Origin: Chitinophagaceae bacterium
GTDB lineage: Bacteria; Bacteroidota; Bacteroidia; Chitinophagales; Chitinophagaceae
DNA: 64,000 bases
Reading direction: 5' to 3'
NCBI GenBank assembly: GCA_947457465.1
Contig: CANGWB010000001.1
Coordinates: forward strand, 124,001 to 188,000
Positions 53,587 to 61,420 of the stretch are shown piece by piece. Both the position numbers and the translations under genes were made by a program. Every line of letters starts with the position of its first letter. The first letter of the stretch is position 1. The notes beneath the pieces were generated by a model, which was given only the letters and a program-made list of their open reading frames with translations, was not told the DNA's origin and did no database searches.

Positions 53587-54830
53587 ACGCCAGCCGTTTT
53601 AGCCCGATACTGCATTACATTCATATTTTCTGTCCGGAAGATATTTACTGCCTGTTCCATCAGCTGCTCTGTGGTCACCGCCGCATAACGGGCAAACTCT
53701 GTATTCATCATGTTCGCATCCCCCAGCAATTCATAGTGTGCTAAACTCGTCGCACGGTTCATCAAACTCATATCCTCAAAAGCGATCATGCTTTCCGTTT
53801 TATTCTTTGCCTTCTGAAGCTCTGCTTCATTGATGCCTTCTTGTAAGATCTTGTCGATCTCTTTTTGTATGGCCTGCTCTGCTGCTTCCAGCGTCACGCC
53901 CTTTACCAGTTTCCCCTCGATGGTTAACAGTCCCCTGTCGGTAGATCCAAAATGAAAACATTCTACATTGCTGAATAATTTCTGCTCTTTCACCAGTGAC
54001 TGATGCAAACGAGATGACGCGCCACTGCCCAATATATCCGTGAGCATATCCACTGCCTGATAACCTGCCTCCATGCGGCCCGGCATATGCCAGCACATGT
54101 ACAGTGCATCCAGCGGAACGTCCGCCTCAACTACCAAGCGACGAGCAGCTGTTTGCTCTGGCTCAACAGGCAATTGCCGGTTGTATTTCACACCGGAGGG
54201 GATATCTCCAAACCATTTCTCCGTCAACTCACGAACATCGGCTGATTTCACCGGACCAGCCACCACCAACACGGCATTGGCCGGACAATAATGCTTCTTG
54301 AAAAATGCTTTCACATCCGCTAATGTCGCTTCCTCAATATGCTTCAACTCTTTACCGATGGTCATCCACCGATACGGATGTTTGGTAAACGCGAGAGAAC
54401 GCATTTTATGCCACACATCGCCATAAGGCTTGTTGATATAATGCTCCTTGAATTCTTCGCAAACCACTTTCCGTTGTACCTCCAGGCTTTTCTCACTGAA
54501 AGCAAGGGACAGCATGCGGTCGCTCTCCAACCAAAACGCTGTCTCCAGATTCACTGCCGGCAACTGAATGTAATAATTAGTGAGGTCGTTTGTGGTATAG
54601 GCATTGTTCTCACCACCGGCGCGTTGCAAGGGTTCATCATACTCCGGAATATTCACGGAGCCGCCGAACATCAAATGTTCAAACAGATGCGCAAAACCGG
54701 TGCGATCCGGATCCTCATCCCGGGCCCCCACATCATACATGACATTCAATACCGCATTAGGCGTGGTAAAATCGGGGTGGACGATCACGCGCAACCCGTT
54801 CGATAATTCAAAACGTTCAAATGAGATCAT
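53583..54830 (-). CDS. M16 zinc metallopeptidase, active partner
   Basis: 415 residues. The zinc site HLFEHLMFGGS (HxxEH) is near residue 47, with a further Glu in EEFKEHYINKPYGDVWHKM. The second half has SSRLHQSLVKEQKLFSNVE-type sequence. No signal peptide is seen. It should hydrolyse peptides together with the product of 52309-53586. The ATG at 54830 is chosen over an in-frame TTG at 54845. Its end overlaps the partner start as ATGA. Confidence 0.88.
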   Translation of the reverse strand: MISFERFELSNGLRVIVHPDFTTPNAVLNVMYDVGARDEDPDRTGFAHLFEHLMFGGSVNIPEYDEPLQRAGGENNAYTTNDLTNYYIQLPAVNLETAFWLESDRMLSLAFSEKSLEVQRKVVCEEFKEHYINKPYGDVWHKMRSLAFTKHPYRWMTIGKELKHIEEATLADVKAFFKKHYCPANAVLVVAGPVKSADVRELTEKWFGDIPSGVKYNRQLPVEPEQTAARRLVVEADVPLDALYMCWHMPGRMEAGYQAVDMLTDILGSGASSRLHQSLVKEQKLFSNVECFHFGSTDRGLLTIEGKLVKGVTLEAAEQAIQKEIDKILQEGINEAELQKAKNKTESMIAFEDMSLMNRATSLAHYELLGDANMMNTEFARYAAVTTEQLMEQAVNIFRTENMNVMQYRAKTAGV

Positions 54831-54847
54831 ACTGATAAAGTACAAAA

Positions 54848-56023
54848 CTACCGAATGCGGAGCACCCGGAACTCGAGTTCTCCGATCTTTTCATCGCGAC
54901 GGTATATGATCCGTACCCGCTCCCCCGCTTTTTGCAATTGAAACTTGTATTCGGTCAGTATACCGGAGAAATTCTTGTTAACGGCAACCACTTCATCACC
55001 CAGCTCCAAACCCGCAGCAGCGGCTGGTGAACCCGGAGCCAGATAACCCACCCGGATCTTATTGGCGACCAGATAAAGCTCCAGACCGGAATAAGAATAA
55101 TCGAATGGATCGCTGAAATATCGGTTGGGAAGCAGATGCATTTCCTTGGCCGGGTAATTAAGTATCACCTGAAAACGCCGAAGCAGATCATTTCCGATGA
55201 GACCGGACCACTCCGGGTAATTGGTGACATTAAAATCATCATCGAAAATATTGATGGGCACCTGACGGAACCGGTAGGGACCGATCCGCAATTGTCGCAT
55301 GGTTGTCAACTCCATCTCGATCCGACCACCGATACCCTCACCGGACTTGATCCATCGTTTACGCGTATTATCCAACAACCCGCTGGATTGCACGTACCGA
55401 CGAGAAAACAATAGATTCAATCCTGCACCCAGGTCGATCAAAAACCGTGACTGCTCCCCTCGAACATCCTGCACATAGGCTGCATGGCTGGGGAGTTTAT
55501 CCATCTCCAGTTTCATCCGATACCCTCTGCGCGGATAAACATTCACCCCAGCAGCAAACCAATCCATCTGCTGCAACTCCTGATCGATCCGGATCACATA
55601 GCGACTCAATAATGAATAACCGATGATGCCATCGATGCGAACACCATAAACAGAGGTCAGCACAGAGTAGTCATTCACATGAAAATCCAACGAATCTGCT
55701 CGGATGGATCCGAGTTGCAGAGAACGACCGTTCACAAAAGGTACTTTGCGAATACCCCCTACGCCCCGGATCGCATAACCTGAATATACCGGCTGCAGTC
55801 CCAAATAGGCCGCTGTGGAAGAATCAAGCGAAATACCGCTACTGCCTGTATCAAAAATAAACTGCAAGGTATCCGGAAACGGAGGCATCTGTGCCGTCAC
55901 GATCATTACCCCACCGGTCAATGATAAAAAGGGAATACGCGTCAATGGCTGAACCGGCGTCTCCTGCGCGGAAGCCACGGATACGAAAAACATAAGACCT
56001 GTGAACAAATTGACAACACGCAT
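54848..56023 (-). CDS. Retropepsin-like aspartyl protease with PDZ domain, secreted
   Basis: 391 residues with a signal peptide ending SVASAQ. The aspartyl site FDTGSSGISLD lies near residue 58 in the first lobe. The matching place in the second lobe reads FLIDLGAGLNLLF, with DLG instead of DTG, yet still has Asp. GYSLLSRYVIRID and GNDLLRRFQVILNY mark each lobe end. A PDZ domain (about 300-385: APGSPAAAAGLELGDEVVAVN) follows. Bacteroidota have many such proteins with unproven peptide targets. It is divergent from mqnC across element C. Confidence 0.83.
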   Translation of the reverse strand: MRVVNLFTGLMFFVSVASAQETPVQPLTRIPFLSLTGGVMIVTAQMPPFPDTLQFIFDTGSSGISLDSSTAAYLGLQPVYSGYAIRGVGGIRKVPFVNGRSLQLGSIRADSLDFHVNDYSVLTSVYGVRIDGIIGYSLLSRYVIRIDQELQQMDWFAAGVNVYPRRGYRMKLEMDKLPSHAAYVQDVRGEQSRFLIDLGAGLNLLFSRRYVQSSGLLDNTRKRWIKSGEGIGGRIEMELTTMRQLRIGPYRFRQVPINIFDDDFNVTNYPEWSGLIGNDLLRRFQVILNYPAKEMHLLPNRYFSDPFDYSYSGLELYLVANKIRVGYLAPGSPAAAAGLELGDEVVAVNKNFSGILTEYKFQLQKAGERVRIIYRRDEKIGELEFRVLRIR

Positions 56024-56052
56024 GTAATGAATTTACAATCAGAATACGGAAT

Positions 56053-56150
56053 GGTTGAACGATGAAAGGTGAACGGTGAAATACCAGAAAAGTTTGCAGC
56101 AAAAATAATCTCATCCTTCACCTTTCATCCTTCATCCTTCATCTTTCAAC
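56053..56150. repeat. Intergenic heptamer inverted-repeat element C
   Basis: Left arm 56053-56080 carries TTGAACG, ATGAAAG, GTGAACG units. Right arm 56117-56150 carries the reverse complements of TTGAAAG, ATGAAGG, ATGAAGG, ATGAAAG, GTGAA. The arms have unequal numbers of units and could pair imperfectly. The outer edge of the right arm (CAAC) abuts the -7 box of mqnC at 56151. Confidence 0.8.
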
Positions 56151-56158
56151 TACCTTTG
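56151..56158 (+). promoter_or_regulatory. Exact -7 box of mqnC
   Basis: TACCTTTG matches TAnnTTTG and lies 4 bases before the mqnC ATG (56163), suggesting a leaderless or very short-leader mRNA. It directly follows the end of element C, as in the E1 gene. Confidence 0.55.
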
Positions 56159-56162
56159 TCTC

Positions 56163-57287
56163 ATGAATCTCACAGATCTTTATAGTAAAGCCTCCCGGTT
56201 CGAATTCCTCACGCTTGAAGAGGGGTTGCATCTTTATCATCATGCCCCCCTGGCCGATCTGATCCACATCGCCGATGAATTGCGTAAACAACAGGTGCCG
56301 CATGGTAAAGTGACCTGGCAGATCGATCGCAACGTGAATACCACGAACGTCTGCATTGCGAATTGTAAGTTCTGTAATTTCTATCGCATCCCCGGTCACC
56401 CCGAGTCGTATATCACCGATATGGATACCTATCGGGAAAAAATCCGTGAAACACTTCGTTATGGGGGTGATCAATTGCTGTTACAGGGCGGACATCATCC
56501 TGAATTAGGACTTAAATATTACGTCGACACCTTCCGACAGATCAAAGAAGAATTTCCGGACATCAAACTACATGCCCTCGGTCCACCCGAAGTAGCCCAT
56601 ATCACAAAACTGGAAAAGAGTACACATAAAGAAGTGTTGCAGGCATTGAAAGAAGCCGGACTCGATTCATTGCCCGGTGCAGGCGCAGAGATCTTGGTCG
56701 ATCGTGTACGTCGTTTGGTGAGTAACGGTAAGTGTGGCGCACAGGAATGGCTCGACATCATGCACGAGGCGCACAACCAACACATTACGACTTCCGCGAC
56801 CATGATGTTCGGGCATGTCGAAACGCTTGAAGAACGATTCGAACATCTGATCAAGATCCGCGACGTACAAGCCAAAAAACCAACTACCGCCAAAGGATTC
56901 CTTGCCTTCGTTCCCTGGACCTTCCAGGATGTAGATACGTTGCTGGCAAAGATTCGAGGCGTACAAAATCTGACTACAACGGAAGAATACATCCGGATGA
57001 TCGCGATCAGTCGCATCATGTTGCCGAATGTCATCAATATTCAGGCTTCCTGGCTGACAGTAGGCCGTCAGACCGCAGCGATCTGCCTGCATGCAGGTGC
57101 CAATGATTATGGATCGATCATGATCGAAGAGAATGTCGTGAGTGCAGCTGGCGCCCCACATCGCTTCACGTATAAAACGATACAAGACGCCATACGTGAA
57201 GCCGGCTTTGAACCGCAACTTAGAAACCAGCAGTACGAGTGGCGGGAGATACCAGCCAACATCGAAGAACAAGTAATCGCCTACTGA
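56163..57287 (+). CDS. mqnC: Cyclic dehypoxanthinyl futalosine synthase MqnC
   Basis: 374-residue radical-SAM enzyme of the futalosine route to menaquinone; it closes the ring of dehypoxanthinyl futalosine. NVCIANCKFCNFYR holds the three cluster cysteines (64, 68, 71). QLLLQGGHHPELGL, SLPGAGAEILVDRVR and TTSATMMFGHVETLEER are the family signatures. ASWLTVGRQTAAICLHAGANDYGSIMIEEN ends the barrel. Menaquinone fits the quinol oxidised by alternative complex III here. The DUF3817 gene follows after 2 bases. Confidence 0.94.
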   Translation: MNLTDLYSKASRFEFLTLEEGLHLYHHAPLADLIHIADELRKQQVPHGKVTWQIDRNVNTTNVCIANCKFCNFYRIPGHPESYITDMDTYREKIRETLRYGGDQLLLQGGHHPELGLKYYVDTFRQIKEEFPDIKLHALGPPEVAHITKLEKSTHKEVLQALKEAGLDSLPGAGAEILVDRVRRLVSNGKCGAQEWLDIMHEAHNQHITTSATMMFGHVETLEERFEHLIKIRDVQAKKPTTAKGFLAFVPWTFQDVDTLLAKIRGVQNLTTTEEYIRMIAISRIMLPNVINIQASWLTVGRQTAAICLHAGANDYGSIMIEENVVSAAGAPHRFTYKTIQDAIREAGFEPQLRNQQYEWREIPANIEEQVIAY

Positions 57288-57289
57288 TC

Positions 57290-57601
57290 ATGAAAAAAGC
57301 CTATCAGCGATTTCGTCTCATCGCTAAGTGGGAGGGATATTCCTACTTAGCACTACTCGGTATCGCTATGCCACTGAAATATGCAGCTGACCTTCCGATG
57401 GCCGTGACGATCATCGGCTCGATACATGGATTTCTCTTCGTTGCCATGGGCATACTGGCACTCGATGTACGGCAGGAAGCAAAACACTCCTTTCTCTGGG
57501 TACTGACCGCCTTCATCGCTTCGATCGTACCATTCGGAACTTTTTACTGGGATAAGAAATGGGAAAAAGAACAGGTCAAGATGTCACAGATAAAGGGCTG
57601 A
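57290..57601 (+). CDS. DUF3817 membrane protein
   Basis: 103 residues with three helices, opening RFRLIAKWEGYSYLALLGIAMPLKY, the DUF3817 signature. Function unknown; family members occur near quinone and transport genes. The ATG at 57290 gives the normal length. It follows mqnC by 2 bases, so co-transcription is likely. Confidence 0.82.
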   Translation: MKKAYQRFRLIAKWEGYSYLALLGIAMPLKYAADLPMAVTIIGSIHGFLFVAMGILALDVRQEAKHSFLWVLTAFIASIVPFGTFYWDKKWEKEQVKMSQIKG

Positions 57602-57639
57602 TTGAATAATGCCCCATTCAGGGGATTGGCCCCCTTACT

Positions 57640-58134
57640 CTAAAATGATCGTAAGATGCGCCCCGGCTCCGTATCCTTACGGTCTCGCTCATACACCAGC
57701 ACACCAATCGCCCACTCCATGGGTATCTGAAACAGCATTTGCAATTCAACTTTGATGGGCTCTGTATAACTGTTTGAAGGTTCCAATTCAAAAATTAATG
57801 CGGTGAACTTTTCATTCAAGTCCGGCACATCATAGGCACTGCGCAACTTATAAGAACGGGCCCCTAACTTAACAGACAAGCCCTGCAATTGCTGATAAGC
57901 AGCCTTGAATTTTTTACGGGCCTGATCATGGTCTTCCGTCGTAAACAGACGAGCCTGCCAGCTCACCACACTGCGACCATACTGCGAGTGCTGCACAAAT
58001 TGAACACCTTCCGCATCCTCGATCTTGATCTTTGATTCGAAGCTGCTGTCGCCCGGCTCCCCCATCAAATTCTTATAGCCGTTCGGAAAATCCTCCAACA
58101 CCTGCTTAACAGCCGTTGCTAATTCATTTTTCAT
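57640..58134 (-). CDS. Unrecognised secreted protein (N-terminus probably longer)
   Basis: 164 residues from the first ATG. I do not recognise the family. The sequence is charged and alternates strand-like segments (SVVSWQARLFTTEDHDQARKK, ALIFELEPSNSYTEPIKVE). The 23 codons upstream (58135-58203) are open and read as a near-perfect signal peptide (RYAFFLAAFLPFLAFGQ), with no ATG, GTG or TTG; the AUC codon at 58201-58203 could be the start, making 187 residues. Otherwise an assembly error may hide the start. The open frame is closed upstream by a TAG at 58219-58221. Confidence 0.65.
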   Translation of the reverse strand: MKNELATAVKQVLEDFPNGYKNLMGEPGDSSFESKIKIEDAEGVQFVQHSQYGRSVVSWQARLFTTEDHDQARKKFKAAYQQLQGLSVKLGARSYKLRSAYDVPDLNEKFTALIFELEPSNSYTEPIKVELQMLFQIPMEWAIGVLVYERDRKDTEPGRILRSF

Positions 58135-58225
58135 TCCGGGAATCCGGAGCTGACCAAAGGCTAGGAAGGGAAGGAATGCGGCTAAAAAGAATGCGTATCT
58201 GATAAAAAATGATTTTAGCTAAGAT

Positions 58226-58320
58226 ACTAAAAGACAAAAGACCAGAAGACCGAATGATGTTTTCGCCCTTCTGGTCTTATGGTTTACTGGTCTTTAGCCT
58301 CCTCGTATTATAGTTTTCTT
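58226..58320. repeat. Intergenic inverted-repeat element E
   Basis: A different purine-rich unit, AAAGACCAGAAG, is repeated and inverted. AAGACCAGAAG (58238-58248) and CTTCTGGTCTT (58268-58278) form a perfect 11-bp stem with a 19-base loop. A second partner, CTGGTCTTT, is at 58287-58295. It lies between the secreted protein gene and the stop of the barrel protein (58323). Confidence 0.75.
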
Positions 58321-58322
58321 GT

Positions 58323-61250
58323 CTAGTTGATCCGCACATCCCGCATGTTCCGCTCCATAAAGCGAGGCATCTGAGGTTGTGCGCTCTTTCCGGCCATCCG
58401 GTTCAGATTGAAGAGAAAGCTGACCATGAAATATCGACGGAGTACCATGCTGCGTACATCCTCGAAATAGTTATCGCCAGTATTACGGGCAATGCTCTGA
58501 TTCTGATTCAGCAGGTCATTAATGCTGAATTTCAACTCAGCATTCTTCTTCTTGAGGAATTGCTTAGCAAAGCTTGCATTCCAGAGTGGAATGTTCTGGT
58601 TGAATCCGGCTGCCCGTCCGGTATTGACAAAGTAATCGATATCGGTAGACAGGATGAAATTCTTCGGGAAAGTATACGCCACATCAAATGAATAGGTCTG
58701 AGATAGATACGATTCATTGAGGGCCGTATTAACCGAATACTTGATGTTGTAATAGGAGAGGCTGCCTTTGAAAGCGATATCCCACTTCTCTTTCAGATTG
58801 AAGTTGGCACCGGCCGACTGGGTCAGCGTGATGGTTTTACCAACATTCAATTGCTTATACAACTCACTCACATCACGATTATACAAAACAAAAGAGCTGA
58901 AATTCAGACTCGATCCTTTTAACTTGGGATTTTTGAAGGGAATACCGACCGTGATGAAAGCAGAAGAAGTCACGGCTCCATTCAGATTCACCGGACGAGT
59001 CAGCTGAATTCCCTTACGAAGCGTGTCAATGCTGTTGACGATCTTATTCTGCACCGCATTGACATTGATGTTCGCCGCGATGTATTTGAAGGTCATCATG
59101 TTGAAACTGTTGTAGTTCAGGTTCACATTGTGACTGAATTCCTGATTGAGTGCCGGATTACCGGTTCTTACAAACAGCGGGTTGGATACATCGAGTACAT
59201 CCTGCAGTTGCGTTACACTCGGTTGATTGGTACGCCCGCGGTAATTGAAACGAACGCCCTTTGTACGGCTGGGCGTCCAGTTGAAACTTGCCTGCGGGAA
59301 GAAATTCGTGAACGACTGCTTCGTAACTGAATCCTTTGCCAGGATTGCCTGATAGCTGTCACTGGTGAGTGTAGCCCGCTGTACGCCAACACCCAGTTGG
59401 TAATTATACTTTTTCTCCTGTACCCGGAAGTTCGCGCCGAAGCGACTGGCCTCGAACGTATTCTCAAATCGATTCGTAAGCAACAAATTCACAATGTCAT
59501 AGTCGCTAGTAAGTGTATTGTAATTGAAGGTTCGACGATCAGACGTATTCTTATTCAGCGTATAGGCATAGTTGATCTCCAGGACCTTATTGGAAGCCAG
59601 CGGTTCGGTGTAAGACGTACTCAACACATTGTTCCGTGTAAAGGTCTTCTGCAAATTCTGCTGGTTCTGGTTCAGTCCGCCTTGAGAACTGCCATCCGGT
59701 TTGAAGAAATAGATCGGAGACCGGTTGTATCCTTCACTTTCACTTTCGCCATAGGTGTTGTTCCAACCCAACGTAAAGGTTCTTCCGATTTTATTGAAAC
59801 GACGACGATAGAGCAAGTTATTACCGGCATTCAATCCGTCACGCACATTCGTATTGACAGTATTGCTGGTGAGTGCCAGATAATTCAAGGTCGGAGAAAC
59901 GGAACGTGTCCAGGAACTGTCTTCATTGAAATTATCCGAACGTTGAATGGTCAAGCTCGGTGTGTAGAGAATAGAGTTCATTGAATCAATCGAATACTCG
60001 ATACGCATATTCACCCGATGATTCTGATTCGTGTTATCGGAATAACTATTGCGGTTCAGATACGCGATCGAGTCGCCTGGGAAGAAGGTCTGCCGATAAG
60101 TCTCCTGTCGCTGCTCATTATTGGTATTCGAAAAGAAATAACTACCACTGGCTTTGAGCTTGGATTTATATTCTGTGTTGAAATTCAGTCCGGTCGATAA
60201 AGAGGTCGTGATGCCAGTCGGACCGGTACTCGGACCAAATCCACCGAAACCGCCTCCGCCACGAGTGACCGTGACTGTTCCTCCGCCAAAGCCACCGCCG
60301 CCGCCGCCAAAGCCGCCACCACCACCACCGCCGAATCCGCCGCCACCACCACCGCCGCCCATGGCACTGAATCCACCCATGGAGCTCACGATATCAGAAA
60401 ATGAAAACCCTTGCTTATTGATGTTGTTGGCATTGAAAAGAACAGACAAACGATTATTACCATTGAAAATATTGGCGCTCATATTCCCCTCATAACGTCC
60501 CTGATCACCATGTGCCGCCAGCGCTCTGCCGAACACGCCTTTATTCTTATCCTTCTTCAGTTTGATGTTGATGGCCTTGCTTCTGCTTCCGTCGTCGACA
60601 CGTGTGAAACGAGACTGCTCGCTCATATCATCGAACACCTGCACACTTTCCACCATTTCAGCCGTCAGGTTTTTGGTGGCGAGCTTGGGGTCATTGCCAA
60701 AGAATTCTTTTCCGTCCACATAGATCTTCTGAACGGATTCGCCCTGTGCGGTTACGCCGCCGTCTTTATCCACCTGAACGCCGGGGATCTTCTTTAGCAG
60801 ATCTTCCACCGTTGCATTGGGTCGGGTCTTAAAGGCATCCGCCTTGAACTGCACCGTATCACCCTTGATCTGCACAGGTGCATCCGTGTTGATCACAACA
60901 CCAGCCAGCGTTTTGACTTTCGGAGCAATCTTCAGGTCGTTCAACTCTACTGCCCGATTATCTGCTGTGATCTCGATCAATTTTTGAAATGGTTCCAGAC
61001 TTTGATGAGCGATCACAACCTTATACGATCCGGAAGGGATCCCCTTAAACTCGAATTGTCCGTTTTTATTGGAGACTGTAAAAGTGACCAAAGAGGAGTC
61101 ACTCGCCTGCATCAAACTCACGGTAGCCCCGGCTACTGGCTGAACGGATGCTGAATCCAGGATCCGGCCTCGAATAGAGCCGTCCACTTTCTGGGCGTTC
61201 AGACTGAGCGTTAAGAAAAGCAGGGCAAATAAGCTATATAAATTTCTCAT
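58323..61250 (-). CDS. Large outer-membrane beta-barrel protein, TonB-receptor-like
   Basis: 975 residues. Signal peptide ending LTLSLNAQ, then a carboxypeptidase-regulatory-like domain (about 25-115: [20 protein letters not shown]), then a plug-like region with [20 protein letters not shown] and [13 protein letters not shown], then a beta barrel (outer-membrane family protein). A glycine-rich loop near residues 295-340 separates plug and barrel. It lacks a SusD partner and its ligand is unknown. The ATG at 61250 is set by the signal peptide; the frame extends upstream to 61322. Confidence 0.83.
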   Translation of the reverse strand: MRNLYSLFALLFLTLSLNAQKVDGSIRGRILDSASVQPVAGATVSLMQASDSSLVTFTVSNKNGQFEFKGIPSGSYKVVIAHQSLEPFQKLIEITADNRAVELNDLKIAPKVKTLAGVVINTDAPVQIKGDTVQFKADAFKTRPNATVEDLLKKIPGVQVDKDGGVTAQGESVQKIYVDGKEFFGNDPKLATKNLTAEMVESVQVFDDMSEQSRFTRVDDGSRSKAINIKLKKDKNKGVFGRALAAHGDQGRYEGNMSANIFNGNNRLSVLFNANNINKQGFSFSDIVSSMGGFSAMGGGGGGGGFGGGGGGGFGGGGGGFGGGTVTVTRGGGGFGGFGPSTGPTGITTSLSTGLNFNTEYKSKLKASGSYFFSNTNNEQRQETYRQTFFPGDSIAYLNRNSYSDNTNQNHRVNMRIEYSIDSMNSILYTPSLTIQRSDNFNEDSSWTRSVSPTLNYLALTSNTVNTNVRDGLNAGNNLLYRRRFNKIGRTFTLGWNNTYGESESEGYNRSPIYFFKPDGSSQGGLNQNQQNLQKTFTRNNVLSTSYTEPLASNKVLEINYAYTLNKNTSDRRTFNYNTLTSDYDIVNLLLTNRFENTFEASRFGANFRVQEKKYNYQLGVGVQRATLTSDSYQAILAKDSVTKQSFTNFFPQASFNWTPSRTKGVRFNYRGRTNQPSVTQLQDVLDVSNPLFVRTGNPALNQEFSHNVNLNYNSFNMMTFKYIAANINVNAVQNKIVNSIDTLRKGIQLTRPVNLNGAVTSSAFITVGIPFKNPKLKGSSLNFSSFVLYNRDVSELYKQLNVGKTITLTQSAGANFNLKEKWDIAFKGSLSYYNIKYSVNTALNESYLSQTYSFDVAYTFPKNFILSTDIDYFVNTGRAAGFNQNIPLWNASFAKQFLKKKNAELKFSINDLLNQNQSIARNTGDNYFEDVRSMVLRRYFMVSFLFNLNRMAGKSAQPQMPRFMERNMRDVRIN
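60280..60360 (-). repeat. Glycine-codon tract in the barrel protein
   Basis: On the minus strand GGN codons run almost without break, encoding G-rich sequence interrupted by Phe. It is in frame and could vary by slippage. Confidence 0.7.
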
Positions 61251-61336
61251 AATTGATGGTAAAAGCCGCAAGTTAGACGCATTTTGATGCCTGAACTTGT
61301 TCCGGTAAGGTGATTTTAACATTTGAAAGCCGAACA

Positions 61337-61420
61337 GGTTGAAAGATGAAGAATGAAAGATGAAAATAGGAACTGAGGATTAAGGTTTTAGGCCTTGAAT
61401 TCACCCTTCATCTCTCAACT
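61337..61420. repeat. Intergenic heptamer inverted-repeat element D
   Basis: Left arm 61337-61366 has TTGAAAG, ATGAAGA, ATGAAAG, ATGAA; right arm 61400-61420 has the reverse complement of TTGAGAG, ATGAAGG, GTGAA. GAACAGGT lies at 61332-61339 and again at 61421-61428, directly at the two ends. The stop codon of the SNF2 gene (61415-61417) is inside the right arm. Confidence 0.75.

Noticed and set aside
57602-57639. Terminator between DUF3817 and the convergent gene
   Set aside because: CCCC and GGGG could pair over a 5-base loop, but the stem is only 4 bp and no T run follows.
60154-60495. Proline-rich open frame
   Set aside because: It is the reverse strand of the glycine tract in the barrel protein.
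61337-61420. Insertion sequence
   Set aside because: Under 100 bases and no transposase; at most a non-autonomous element.
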